A stretch of DNA of 64,000 bases from Chelativorans alearensis (GTDB lineage: Bacteria > Pseudomonadota > Alphaproteobacteria > Rhizobiales > Rhizobiaceae), in contig NZ_WQNI01000005.1 in assembly GCF_010993735.1 (NCBI RefSeq), forward strand, positions 312,501 through 376,500, in the 5' to 3' direction. The translations under genes and the position numbers were made by a program. Shown piece by piece: positions 9,005 through 18,511 of this stretch; positions within the stretch are counted from its first letter, which is position 1; every line of letters begins with the position of its first letter. The notes beneath the pieces are model-generated. The model was not told where the DNA came from, made no database searches, and saw only the letters and a program-made list of their open reading frames with translations.

Positions 9005-9141
9005 CCCGCTCTCCGTCTTGTCTCTTCGGCCCGCTTGCACGCTCTTTAGTCTTACCAATAGCACAACGGGCCGGGGGTAGGGCATTGTACTTGCGGTAGG
9101 ACCAACACGTGAAAAAGACTAACCCTCCACGCGAGCCTCGC

Positions 9142-9801
9142 TCAATCCAGCTTCAACCGGGCGACGAGATTGCGCGCGGCCGAGAAGAACTCGCGATAAA
9201 GGATGACGACGAAGATCAGCACCGTCACGGCGATGGAGGCGGCGGGCGAGACGAACCAGGCGAGCATGCCGAGCGCAAAATAGTAGGCGCGGATACCCTG
9301 GTTGAAGTTGCGCGCGCCGAGCGTGTTCAGCGCCGCGATCACGAACACCTCCTCCGGATCGCTTTCCTCCGCGTGGTCGGCCGCGCCCAGCATGATGCAG
9401 AAGTGGTTGAACTGCCGGAGCGACAGGGTGAAGGAGAGAAAGGCCAGGACGAACATCAGGAGCAGGACCGCCAGATGCAGTTCCACGTCCCGCTTGGTCA
9501 CCGCCTGGTCGGGCTGGATGGCGCTGACGGCCTCCACCACCGAGTTGATCTGGCCGAAGACGGCGAACAGCGCCAGGATGATCAGAACCGTGGTCGAGGC
9601 GAAGAAGGCGACTGCGCTCATCAGGTTGCCGGACAGGATGGCGTCGAGCGGCGTCTCCCGGCGCACGGCGTTCTCGACCCAGCGGCGGCGTTGCGCGCCC
9701 ATGATGATCGAAAGCGACGGCCGCACGACCTCGATGCGGCCGGCAAGCAGAGTATAGAAGATCCAGCACAACAGCGGGAACAGAGAGCTGGCCAGCGTCA
9801 C
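9142..9801 (-). CDS. DUF599 family membrane protein
   Basis: A 219-residue integral membrane protein with about four hydrophobic segments (residues about 1-20, 60-85, 110-130 and 180-205). It matches the pattern of the DUF599 family, for example the IMGAQRRRWVENAVRRE motif after the first helix and the conserved NTLGARNFNQGIRAYYFALG segment. No enzymatic or transport role has been established for the family. The gene lies alone between manC and the glycosidase gene, all on the same strand but separated by over 70 bp on each side, so an operon is not supported. Confidence 0.8.
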   Translation of the reverse strand: MTLASSLFPLLCWIFYTLLAGRIEVVRPSLSIIMGAQRRRWVENAVRRETPLDAILSGNLMSAVAFFASTTVLIILALFAVFGQINSVVEAVSAIQPDQAVTKRDVELHLAVLLLMFVLAFLSFTLSLRQFNHFCIMLGAADHAEESDPEEVFVIAALNTLGARNFNQGIRAYYFALGMLAWFVSPAASIAVTVLIFVVILYREFFSAARNLVARLKLD

Positions 9802-9877
9802 GTCGCTTCACCTCGGAAAGGTTGAGTTTTCCCTTTCTATGCGCGCGTGCCATGGCGCGCAAATGCCGGGGTTCCCT

Positions 9878-11236
9878 TCAGCCCGCCGCCAGCGCGCCCT
9901 TCAACGCGTGCCACGATGCCTTAGGCGTGCGCTCCAGCGTTTCGAAGTCCACATGCACGAGGCCGAAGCGTTTCTCGTAGCCGAGCGCCCATTCGTAGTT
10001 GTCGAGCAGCGACCAGACGATATAGCCCTTGATCGGGATGCCTTCCTCTATGGCGCGGCGCACCTGCGCAAGGTGGCGGTTGAGGAATTCGATGCGGTCC
10101 GGGTCGTCGGCCTTGCCGCCCGCAAGGCGGTCGGGCGAGGCCATGCCGTTCTCGGTGACATAGATCGGCAGGCCCTTCGCATAGTCCTGATGCACGCGGC
10201 GCATGAAGAAGGCGAGACCTTCGGGATAGATCTCCCAATCCATCAGCGTCTTCGGCAGCGGGCCTTCCACCTCCTTCAGCGCCGGGAACTGGCCCGTGCC
10301 GTCAGGGGCGATCAGCTTTCGCGTGTAATAGTTGATGCCGACCCAGTCGACGGGCGTGGCGATCACATCGAAATCATCCTCATAGCCCTCCGGCATGTGC
10401 GGACCGAGGCCGGCAAGGACCTCCGACGGGTAGGCCTTCTTGAACACGCCGTCGAGGAACCAGCGATTGTAGATGCCGTCGTAGAGATGCGCGGCCGCCT
10501 TCGCTTCCGTGCTGTCGTCGGCCGGCGCGGCATATTCGAAATTGGTCACCAGGCCGAGATTCCTCATACCCAGCGCACGCATGGCCTCAATCGACCGGCC
10601 GTGCGCCAGAAGCACGTGATGCATGGCGCGGGCGGTGGCGCGTATGTCACGCAGGCCCGGTGCGTGATGGCCCATGAAATGGCTGAGCCAGGCCACGCAC
10701 CATGGCTCGTTGATGGGCGCGGTGGCCGCCAGCCGGTCGCCGAGGCGCCGCCCCACCACTTCCGTATAGTCGGCGAACCAGGAGGCGATGTCGCGGTTGC
10801 GCCATCCGCCGAGATCGGCGAGCGGTGCCGGCAGGTCCCAATGGTAGAGCGTGGCGAAGGGCTTGATACCGCGCTCGAGCATACCGTCCACCAGGCGATC
10901 GTAAAAATCCAGGCCCTCGGCGTTCGGCTTTCCGGTCCCCTCGGGCAGCACGCGCGCCCACGAGATGGAGAAGCGGTAGCAGTCGAGGCCGGCGCCGCTG
11001 ACGAGGTCGAGATCCCGCGGCCAGCGATGGTAGTGATCGCAAGCGACCGAGCCGTCCTCGCCGCGCGCGGTGTTGCCCGGCGTGGCGGCGAAGGTGTCCC
11101 AATGCGAGGTGCCGCAGCCGCCGAAGCGCGATCCTTCGATCTGGTAGCTCGAGGCGGCAACGCCGAACTGGAAGTCCGGCGGGAAGTCCGAGCGCGTGTA
11201 ATCGATTACATCCCTGGCGGCTTGGCGTTCTGCCAT
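9878..11236 (-). CDS. Family GH1 beta-glucosidase
   Basis: A 452-residue cytoplasmic glycoside hydrolase with a retaining mechanism. The family signatures are complete: FQFGVAASSYQIEG at the N-terminus, TLYHWDLP, the acid/base glutamate in PINEPWC, the nucleophile glutamate in YVTENG, and SLLDNYEWALGYEKRFGLV near the C-terminus. No signal peptide is present, so it acts on sugars already imported. The ATG at 11236 has AAGGG 8 bp upstream, better than the ATG at 11251. It lies 55 bp after the lacI-type gene on the same strand and is probably co-transcribed with it, opposite the importer genes. GH1 usually cleaves beta-linked disaccharides and phospho-sugars. The GH1 partner suggests a beta-glucoside for this locus (inference). 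Confidence 0.9.
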   Translation of the reverse strand: MAERQAARDVIDYTRSDFPPDFQFGVAASSYQIEGSRFGGCGTSHWDTFAATPGNTARGEDGSVACDHYHRWPRDLDLVSGAGLDCYRFSISWARVLPEGTGKPNAEGLDFYDRLVDGMLERGIKPFATLYHWDLPAPLADLGGWRNRDIASWFADYTEVVGRRLGDRLAATAPINEPWCVAWLSHFMGHHAPGLRDIRATARAMHHVLLAHGRSIEAMRALGMRNLGLVTNFEYAAPADDSTEAKAAAHLYDGIYNRWFLDGVFKKAYPSEVLAGLGPHMPEGYEDDFDVIATPVDWVGINYYTRKLIAPDGTGQFPALKEVEGPLPKTLMDWEIYPEGLAFFMRRVHQDYAKGLPIYVTENGMASPDRLAGGKADDPDRIEFLNRHLAQVRRAIEEGIPIKGYIVWSLLDNYEWALGYEKRFGLVHVDFETLERTPKASWHALKGALAAG

Positions 11237-11291
11237 GATGTTTCCCTTCACAAGTTCGGATTGGATCTACTGGGCTATCTGCGGGGCGTTA

Positions 11292-12374
11292 TCAGCTTTT
11301 GGCTGCGGCCGGAAGGGGCGTTTGCTCTACCGGACGGGGCGCGGTGGTCTCGCCGATGACCAGCTCGGCTTCCCACAATTCGTGCCGCCGACCGCCGTCG
11401 GGCGCGGCGATCTGCTCCAGGAGCATTTCGGCGACCCGCCGACCGGCCTCACGGATGGAGGAGCGCATGGCGGTGAGGAAGGGCACATCCCGCGCCTTGC
11501 CCTCGCTCGCCGTCTGCAGAAAGGAAAGGCAGTCGTCGAAGGCAATGATGGAGACGTCCGCGCCGGGCCTGATGCCGAATTCGGCCAGCGCCCGCACCAC
11601 GCCCATGGCCGGCAGCACGCTGGAGATGAGAATGGCCGTCGGCGGGCGCGGCGAGGAGAACAACTGCCGCGCCACCCGGTAGCCGTAAGGCTCCACCATA
11701 TCCTCGCTGAAGATGAGAGACGGATCCTGATCCAGCCCACGCTCGGCAAGGACGGATTCGTAACCCTGGCGGCGCCGGCTGGCGAAGTTCATCACCTCCA
11801 GCCCGTTGATCAGGGCGATGCGGCGGTGGCCGAGGTCGGCCAGGAAGCCTGTCGCGCGGCAGAAGGCGCGCCGGTTGTTGACGTCGAGCCAGGAGTAGTC
11901 GCCGGTGCCGTCGTCGCAGCGTCCGTGCACGACAAAGGGCAGCCCCAGCGATTTGAGGAGTGGAATGCGCGGGTCGTTCGTCAACGGCCCGTGCACGACG
12001 ACGCCGTCGACACGGCTGCGGCTGGCGAAATCGCGATAGACGTCGGCCTCTTCGGCCTGCGCAACCACGTGCAAGAGCATTTCGTAGCCGAACTGCGCAT
12101 AGACCTCGCCCGCGCCGGCCAAGAAGTCGGAGAAATGCGGGTTTATCATCATGTGCTCGGCCAGGGGCACCACATGCCCAATGGCGCAGGCCTTGCCTGT
12201 GGCGAGGCTCGCGGCGCTCGCGCTGGGCCGGTAATTGAGCCGCCGCGCCGCCTCCACCACCCGCGCACGCGTCCGCTCGTTGACTTCGGGAAACCCGTTA
12301 AGGGCGCGCGAAACCGTGGTCTGTGAAAGACCCAGAACCTCTGAAAGCCTACGCAGATTGACCGTTTCCCGCAT
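11292..12374 (-). CDS. aglR: LacI-family repressor of the agl-type locus
   Basis: A 360-residue regulator. Residues 5-55 are the LacI helix-turn-helix and hinge (LRRLSEVLGLSQTTVSRALNG, then RLNYRPSASAASLATGKA); the remainder is a periplasmic-binding-protein-like sugar sensor. Its start lies 23 bp from the nearest palindromic operator, so it probably represses itself, the downstream GH1 gene and the divergent transporter. AglR of Sinorhizobium is the nearest family I can name. The true inducer is unknown. Confidence 0.88.
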   Translation of the reverse strand: MRETVNLRRLSEVLGLSQTTVSRALNGFPEVNERTRARVVEAARRLNYRPSASAASLATGKACAIGHVVPLAEHMMINPHFSDFLAGAGEVYAQFGYEMLLHVVAQAEEADVYRDFASRSRVDGVVVHGPLTNDPRIPLLKSLGLPFVVHGRCDDGTGDYSWLDVNNRRAFCRATGFLADLGHRRIALINGLEVMNFASRRRQGYESVLAERGLDQDPSLIFSEDMVEPYGYRVARQLFSSPRPPTAILISSVLPAMGVVRALAEFGIRPGADVSIIAFDDCLSFLQTASEGKARDVPFLTAMRSSIREAGRRVAEMLLEQIAAPDGGRRHELWEAELVIGETTAPRPVEQTPLPAAAKS

Positions 12375-12397
12375 ATTGCCCGCCGCGGCACCTCCTC

Positions 12398-12413
12398 CTC
12401 AAAGCGCTTTGAG
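12398..12413. promoter_or_regulatory. LacI-type operator 1
   Basis: CTCAAAGCGCTTTGAG is a perfect 16-bp palindrome with the central CG of LacI/GalR-family sites. It lies just upstream of the repressor gene. Confidence 0.85.
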
Positions 12414-12570
12414 AATATTTCGCATACCGGTTTTCAAATCAAGCCTGTGTCATGCCCACACTGACACCGCAGCGCAAAAGGCCCGCAGATACATGGGCAA
12501 AAAAGGGAGATGGCACCTCGCTTTATCGACCGTCTTGACTCGGCTTCATCGAGGCTCAATGCTAGACGTC

Positions 12571-12585
12571 CCAAAGCGCTTTGAG
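12571..12585. promoter_or_regulatory. LacI-type operator 2
   Basis: A second copy of the same palindrome core, CAAAGCGCTTTG (12572-12583), lies about 100 bp ahead of the solute-binding protein gene and 171 bp from operator 1. The paired sites would let one repressor control both divergent promoters, possibly through a loop. The rest of this 310-bp intergenic region shows no gene. Confidence 0.85.
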
Positions 12586-12684
12586 TTTTTGGGAGTAATG
12601 CCACCAGCGGCAGCGCGTCGGCGCCGCCCGGCACACATGAATTTATCGAGCCTTTGGAGGCAAAGGCGGCTTGTGGAGGAGACG

Positions 12685-14040
12685 ATGAAGAGATGGACCG
12701 TTGTCGGCGCTTGCGCGCTGGCGCTTTCGTGCAGCGCCGCCGCAGCGCAGGAGCTCAAGTTCGCACCGGGTGAGGACGACCGCTTCAACTGGCAGAGTTT
12801 CGACGATTACGCCGCCGAATATGACCTGTCGGGCCAGCGGATGACCCTTTTCGGGCCATGGCTTGGCCCTGACAAGGACTTGATCGAATCCATCACCGCC
12901 TATTTCGAGGAGGCGACCGGCGCCGAAGTGGCCTATTCCGGCTCCGACTCCTTCGAGCAGCAGATCGTCATCGACGCCCAGGCCGGCAGCGCGCCGAACG
13001 TGGCGGTGTTCCCGCAGCCCGGCCTCGCCGCCAACCTGGCGGCGCAGGGCCATCTGACGCCGCTCGGCGAGGAGAATGCGGACTGGCTGCAGGAAAACTA
13101 TGCAGCCGGCCAGTCCTGGGTCAATCTCAGCACCTATCCCGGTGAGGACGGCGAGCCCCAGCTCTTCGCCTTCCCCTACAAGATCGATGTGAAGTCGCTC
13201 GTCTGGTACGTGCCTGAGAACTTCGAGGACGCCGGCTATGAAGTGCCGGAAACCATGGAAGATCTGAAGGCGCTGACCGAGCAGATCGTCGCCGACGGTG
13301 GCACGCCCTGGTGCATCGGCCTCGGCTCCGGCGGCGCCACGGGTTGGCCGGCGACCGACTGGGTCGAGGATATGATGCTGCGCACGCAGCCGCCGGAGGT
13401 CTACGATCAGTGGGTGACCAACGAGATCCCGTTCGACGATGAGCGTGTCGTCGCCGCCATCGAGGAGTTCGGCTGGTTCGCCAGGAACGACGACTTCGTC
13501 GACGGTGGCGCCGAGGCCGTCGCCTCCACCGACTTCCGCGACAGCCCGAACGGTCTCTTCTCTTTCCCGCCGAAGTGCTACCTGCACCATCAGGCTTCCT
13601 TCATTCCCAGCTTCTTCCCGGAGGGTACGGAGCTCGGCGTCGATGCCGACTTCTTCTACCTCCCGCCGTATGAAGAGAAGGATTTGGGCAGGCCGGTCCT
13701 TGGCGCCGGCACACTCTTTGCCATCACCTCCGACTCGGAGCCGGCGCGCGCCTTCATCGAGTTCCTGAAGACGCCGATCGCCCACGAATTGTGGATGGCG
13801 CAGTCCGGGTTCCTGACGCCTTACACGGAGGCCAATCCCGAGGCATACGCCAACGAGCCTCTGAAGAAGCAGGGCGAGATCCTGACGAATGCGACCACCT
13901 TCCGCTTCGACGGCTCGGACCTGATGCCCGGCCGCATCGGCGCCGGCGCGTTCTGGACCGGCATGGTCGACTATGTCGGCGGCAAGTCCGCCGAGGAAGT
14001 CGGGGCGGACATCCAGAGGGAGTGGGATGCCATCAAATAG
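12685..14040 (+). CDS. aglE: Sugar ABC transporter substrate-binding protein (AglE-like)
   Basis: A 451-residue periplasmic binding protein of the CUT1 class. It has a signal peptide of about 21 residues (ending CSAAAAQ). The mature part begins LKFAPGEDDRFNW and contains FGPWLGPDKDLIES and GSDSFEQQIVIDAQAGSAPN, which I recognise as characteristic of rhizobial alpha-glucoside-binding AglE. The ATG at 12685 follows GGAGGAG with good spacing. The open frame extends far upstream but has no family match there. It is the first gene of aglEFGK, controlled by the LacI operators upstream. A strong hairpin follows its stop. Confidence 0.9.
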   Translation: MKRWTVVGACALALSCSAAAAQELKFAPGEDDRFNWQSFDDYAAEYDLSGQRMTLFGPWLGPDKDLIESITAYFEEATGAEVAYSGSDSFEQQIVIDAQAGSAPNVAVFPQPGLAANLAAQGHLTPLGEENADWLQENYAAGQSWVNLSTYPGEDGEPQLFAFPYKIDVKSLVWYVPENFEDAGYEVPETMEDLKALTEQIVADGGTPWCIGLGSGGATGWPATDWVEDMMLRTQPPEVYDQWVTNEIPFDDERVVAAIEEFGWFARNDDFVDGGAEAVASTDFRDSPNGLFSFPPKCYLHHQASFIPSFFPEGTELGVDADFFYLPPYEEKDLGRPVLGAGTLFAITSDSEPARAFIEFLKTPIAHELWMAQSGFLTPYTEANPEAYANEPLKKQGEILTNATTFRFDGSDLMPGRIGAGAFWTGMVDYVGGKSAEEVGADIQREWDAIK

Positions 14041-14062
14041 CCGCGCGAGCGGCAGACGGGAT

Positions 14063-14085
14063 GGGGCGCCACTACCGGGCGCCCC
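14063..14085 (+). other. Intercistronic hairpin after the binding-protein gene
   Basis: GGGGCGCC (14063-14070) pairs perfectly with GGCGCCCC (14078-14085) across a 7-nt loop. No T-tract follows. It lies 23 bp after the aglE stop and before the permease gene. Such structures often protect the binding-protein mRNA from 3' decay, so that it outnumbers the permeases. Confidence 0.6.
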
Positions 14086-14204
14086 GCCCGCAACGAAATT
14101 CATCGGGGAAGACGGACCGCCGCACCGGCTTCCTCTATAAGAAAAGCGAGAGCGGACCTCGCGGCAGGGAGACGAAGCGTCCGCTCCAGCCGGGAGGGCT
14201 GAAA

Positions 14205-15356
14205 GTGGCAGTATCGACGACGGCGGGGCCATCGGCATCCGCATCGGATTTGGGGTCGCTCCTGACGACGGCGCTCCTCACCCTCTTCATCATGGCGGCG
14301 GGCATCATTGTCAGCGTGGTTTTCGCCGTTGGCGCCTACGCGCTCATCAGCCTCATCCTGCCGGCATACAAATTGATCGGAGCCGTGGCCGTTATGGTCC
14401 TGGGCGTGGCCGCCTGCTTCGGCTATTTCTGGGGTTCCAACCGCCTTCTCGACACCATCTACCCCGCCTCCGGCGCCAACATCGGCGCCAACCTGACCAA
14501 GGCCAACGCCATCCGCCCCTGGCTCTTCCTCGGGCCGGCGATCGTCATCCTGACCATCTATCTGGTCTATCCGGTCTTCAACTCCATCTGGCTGAGCTTC
14601 CACGGCCCCAGCGGACGGGGCTGGGTCGGCACGTCGAACTACGAGTGGCTGGCGCGCGACGGCGGCTTCCGCGAAAGCATGCGCAACAATCTGCTGTGGC
14701 TTGTCGTGGTGCCCGCGGCGGCCACCTTCTTCGGCCTCATCGCCGCAGCGCTGACCGACCGTATCTCCTGGGGCAACATCGCCAAGAGCCTGATCTTCAT
14801 GCCGATGGCGATCTCCTTCATCGGCGCCAGCGTCATCTGGAAATTCATCTACGACTACCGTCCCGAGGGGGCCGACCAGATCGGCGCGCTGAACTCCATC
14901 GTCACCACCCTCGGGGGAGCGCCGCAGGCCTGGATCACCCTGCCGTTCTGGAACAATTTTTTCCTCATGGTGGTGCTGATCTGGATCCAGACCGGTTTTG
15001 CCATGGTCATCCTGTCGGCCGCCCTCCGCGGCATACCCGAAGAGACCATCGAAGCGGCCATCATCGACGGCGCCTCGCCCTTCCAGATCTTCTACAAGAT
15101 CAAGGTGCCGCAGATCTGGGGCACCATCGCCGTGGTGTGGACCACCATCACCATCCTGGTCCTGAAGGTGTTCGATATCGTGCTTGCCATGACCAACGGC
15201 CAGTGGGGCAGCCAGGTGCTGGCCAACTACATGTTCGACTGGATGTTCCGCGGGCTCGACTTCGGCCGTTCGTCCACCATCGCCCTGGTCATCATGGTGC
15301 TGGTGGTGCCCATCATGATCTGGAACATCCGTGAAGCACGAAAGGATATACGATGA
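14205..15356 (+). CDS. aglF: Sugar ABC transporter permease (AglF-like)
   Basis: A 383-residue inner-membrane permease of the MalF type. Two extra N-terminal helices (from about residue 20) precede the core domain, which begins PWLFLGPAIVILTIYLVYPV. The cytoplasmic EAA loop is at EETIEAAIIDGASPFQIFYKI and contacts the ATPase. No ATG suits the N-terminus. The GTG at 14205 has GGGAGGG 7 bp upstream and gives a family-like start, whereas the longer frame to 13791 overlaps aglE in another frame. Its last bases overlap the next start. Confidence 0.88.
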   Translation: MAVSTTAGPSASASDLGSLLTTALLTLFIMAAGIIVSVVFAVGAYALISLILPAYKLIGAVAVMVLGVAACFGYFWGSNRLLDTIYPASGANIGANLTKANAIRPWLFLGPAIVILTIYLVYPVFNSIWLSFHGPSGRGWVGTSNYEWLARDGGFRESMRNNLLWLVVVPAAATFFGLIAAALTDRISWGNIAKSLIFMPMAISFIGASVIWKFIYDYRPEGADQIGALNSIVTTLGGAPQAWITLPFWNNFFLMVVLIWIQTGFAMVILSAALRGIPEETIEAAIIDGASPFQIFYKIKVPQIWGTIAVVWTTITILVLKVFDIVLAMTNGQWGSQVLANYMFDWMFRGLDFGRSSTIALVIMVLVVPIMIWNIREARKDIR

Positions 15357-16489
15357 GCACGGCAGTCGGCCAGCGCCCCGCGCTTACCTGGGCAGTCAAC
15401 CTCGCCGTCCTCCTGCTCGTCGTGATCTGGACGGTCCCCACCTTCGGCATCCTCGTTTCCTCCTTGCGCGACAAGGACCAGCTTGCCGTAAGCGGCTGGT
15501 GGACGGCGCTTTTCCCCTCCGAGCAGAGCATCGCCGCGCGCACCGCTCCGCCGGCGGAGGCCGAGCGGGAGGGCGCCAACTGGGTGCTGCGCGGCAACGT
15601 TTTCGAAAGTGGATCGGGCCGCATAAGCGCCTTCGGCGTCTCCATCCAGCGGCCGTCGGAGTTCCAGCCCGGCGAGGTTGCGGAAATGCGCGGCGGCGGC
15701 ACGGCCACCGTGGAGGAGAACGGCGACTACGTCGTCGCCTACTCGGAACAGCCGGACGACACACGCGGCGAGAGGCTGTTCGTTACCGCCCTGGAGGCTC
15801 CGAAGTTCACCTTGGCGAACTATAGGACGGTGCTGTTCTCCGAAGGCATTGGCCAGAGCTTCATCAACACGCTCACCGTCACCATTCCGGCGACCGTGAT
15901 CCCCATTCTCATCGCGGCTTACGCGGCCTACGCGCTCTCCTGGATGCAGTTTCCGGGGCGTGCGCTGCTTCTGGCGGTCGTGGTCGGCCTTCTGGTGGTG
16001 CCGCTGCAGATGTCGCTCATACCGCTGCTCAGGCTCTATAATGGTGTTGGCATCGGCAAGTCCTATATCGGCATCTGGCTGGCGCACACGGGCTTCGGCC
16101 TGCCGCTCGCCATCTATCTCCTGCGCAACTACATCTCCGGCCTACCGCGCGAGATCATCGAAAGCGCGAAGGTGGACGGCGCGTCGGATTTCGAGATTTT
16201 CAGGAAGATCGTCCTGCCGCTGTCGTTCCCGGCGCTGGCTTCCTTTGCCATCTTCCAGTTCCTGTGGGTGTGGAACGACCTTCTGGTGGCCACGGTCTTC
16301 CTCGGCAACAACGAGGAGCAGCTGGTGATGACGGGAAGGCTGCGCGAGCTTCTGGGCTCCCGCGGCGGCAATTGGGAGATCCTCACCGCTTCGGCCTTCG
16401 TCGCCATCGTGGTGCCCATCGCCGTCTTCTTCCTGCTGCAGCGCTATCTCGTCCGGGGGCTGCTTGCCGGCTCCGTCAAGGGAGGTTGA
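15353..16489 (+). CDS. aglG: Sugar ABC transporter permease (AglG-like)
   Basis: A 378-residue MalG-type permease. After the first helix (about 12-35) there is a large periplasmic insertion of roughly 110 residues, a hallmark of AglG proteins, before the core helices starting near YRTVLFSEGIGQSFINT. The EAA loop reads REIIESAKVDGASDFEIF. The start ATG overlaps the aglF stop by 4 bp (ATGA), so translation is coupled. With AglF it forms the pore used by AglE and AglK. Confidence 0.9.
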   Translation: MSTAVGQRPALTWAVNLAVLLLVVIWTVPTFGILVSSLRDKDQLAVSGWWTALFPSEQSIAARTAPPAEAEREGANWVLRGNVFESGSGRISAFGVSIQRPSEFQPGEVAEMRGGGTATVEENGDYVVAYSEQPDDTRGERLFVTALEAPKFTLANYRTVLFSEGIGQSFINTLTVTIPATVIPILIAAYAAYALSWMQFPGRALLLAVVVGLLVVPLQMSLIPLLRLYNGVGIGKSYIGIWLAHTGFGLPLAIYLLRNYISGLPREIIESAKVDGASDFEIFRKIVLPLSFPALASFAIFQFLWVWNDLLVATVFLGNNEEQLVMTGRLRELLGSRGGNWEILTASAFVAIVVPIAVFFLLQRYLVRGLLAGSVKGG

Positions 16490-16493
16490 CGCC

Positions 16494-16582
16494 ATGCACA
16501 CGGCGATTGGCAAAGGCGGCAGCCACGAGATAGAAACGCTGAACCTGCGGTTGGCCAGGGCATATCACCGGGGAGGAGAGTA

Positions 16583-16583
<1 letters not shown>
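16494..16583 (+). CDS. Possible 29-residue ORF between aglG and aglK
   Basis: A short ORF starting MHTAIGKGGS and ending YHRGGE. It has GGAGG 8 bp before its ATG, and its TAA overlaps the ATG of aglK (TAATG). The arrangement suggests translational coupling into aglK. I do not recognise the peptide. In Sinorhizobium the alpha-glucosidase gene aglA sits at this position, but the peptide does not resemble the start of a GH13 enzyme, so a remnant is not shown. It may be only a coupling leader or chance. Confidence 0.3.
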
Positions 16584-17671
<1,088 letters not shown>

Positions 17672-17681
17672 GCGCCCGGTC

Positions 17682-18086
17682 TTAAGGCACAGTGCGGATA
17701 TCGGTCTCTCGCAAGAGTTGATCGAGGGTAAGAATCGGCGCCTCCATCGCCTTGGCATAGGCGTAGTGGAAACAATCGAAGTTGCTGAGGTAGCGGCGCC
17801 CGATCCCCTGTTCCTGCGCGACCGCGACAGCATAGGACAGCACGGGCCGGAGTGATTCTGGCTCGCGCAGCTGGATGTTGCGGGCCTCCAGCCACTCCAC
17901 GACCGCGCCTTCCGCCTCGCTGTACCGGCAATTGAGCTGGTCCGGTCGGGAAAGAACGATAATCGCCTCCCACGCAGCAAGGACCGACGTAAAGGCGGCC
18001 GGTGCGTCAAGCAACGCAGCCTCATAGGCCCCGGCGGTATCCTCGCCAGCCATCAGCGATACGATCGCGCAGGCATCGACGAACAT
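17682..18086 (-). CDS. vapC: PIN-domain ribonuclease toxin, VapC family
   Basis: A 134-residue toxin of a type II toxin-antitoxin pair. The PIN-domain acidic residues are visible: Asp near the start (MFVDACAIVS), Glu in AAWEAIIVL, Asp in FDCFHYAYAKA and Asp in LTLDQLL. VapC toxins cut tRNA or rRNA with Mg2+ when the antitoxin is lost. The ATG at 18086 overlaps the antitoxin stop (TGATG), so the pair is translationally coupled. It abuts aglK, with only 10 bp between their convergent ends. Confidence 0.88.
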   Translation of the reverse strand: MFVDACAIVSLMAGEDTAGAYEAALLDAPAAFTSVLAAWEAIIVLSRPDQLNCRYSEAEGAVVEWLEARNIQLREPESLRPVLSYAVAVAQEQGIGRRYLSNFDCFHYAYAKAMEAPILTLDQLLRETDIRTVP

Positions 18087-18340
18087 CACGCATCACCGCC
18101 CAGATCATGGTCGAGGTCGTGAAAGGCTTCCGGCGGCACCGGTTTGCGATTGGGCTGAAAGGATAGGCCCCGCCGCGCGAGTATCCTGCGCGCTGTCTCA
18201 CGGGGTGTTTCCTTGCGCATCCGGCTGTCGAGTGTTTCCCGAAGCGCGGAGACCACCGCATTGGTAATGCTGGTCCGGTCGATGCGCGCCAATCGGCGGG
18301 CGAGTTCGTCGGCCTCTTCATTTCGTATGTTCAGCGTCAT
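18086..18340 (-). CDS. vapB: Ribbon-helix-helix antitoxin, VapB family
   Basis: An 84-residue antitoxin. The N-terminal segment MTLNIRNEEADELARRLA fits the VapB/Rv0623-like ribbon-helix-helix DNA-binding domain, and the charged C-terminus (PEAFHDLDHDLGGDA) would neutralise the toxin. The ATG at 18340 has GGAG 6 bp upstream. The in-frame ATG at 18352 lacks this and lies inside the operator repeats. The complex with VapC should repress its own promoter through the repeats just upstream. Confidence 0.87.
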   Translation of the reverse strand: MTLNIRNEEADELARRLARIDRTSITNAVVSALRETLDSRMRKETPRETARRILARRGLSFQPNRKPVPPEAFHDLDHDLGGDA

Positions 18341-18382
18341 GTGTAGCTCCATATGTGTAGCATACAATACACATTTGTGTAG
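18341..18382. promoter_or_regulatory. Repeat-containing operator of vapBC
   Basis: GTGTAG occurs three times in direct orientation (18341, 18355, 18377), and TGTGTA (18354-18359) pairs with TACACA (18368-18373) as an inverted repeat. The cluster lies immediately upstream of the vapB start, where VapBC complexes normally bind. Part of it overlaps the vapB ribosome binding region. Confidence 0.6.
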
Positions 18383-18511
18383 CCTAGCGCAAATAAGCGC
18401 ACTTCCCACTACCCTTTTGCAAGGGAGGTGACCCCGCCGCCGCCCTGTGCTATGAGCGCCTCCAGATGAACGGGCGGCCAAGGCGCCGCCCGAAACGCAT
18501 TTGAATGCACC

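Noticed and set aside
9839-11359. 506-codon rightward ORF over the glycosidase gene
   Set aside because: Antisense to a GH1 gene with all catalytic motifs intact.
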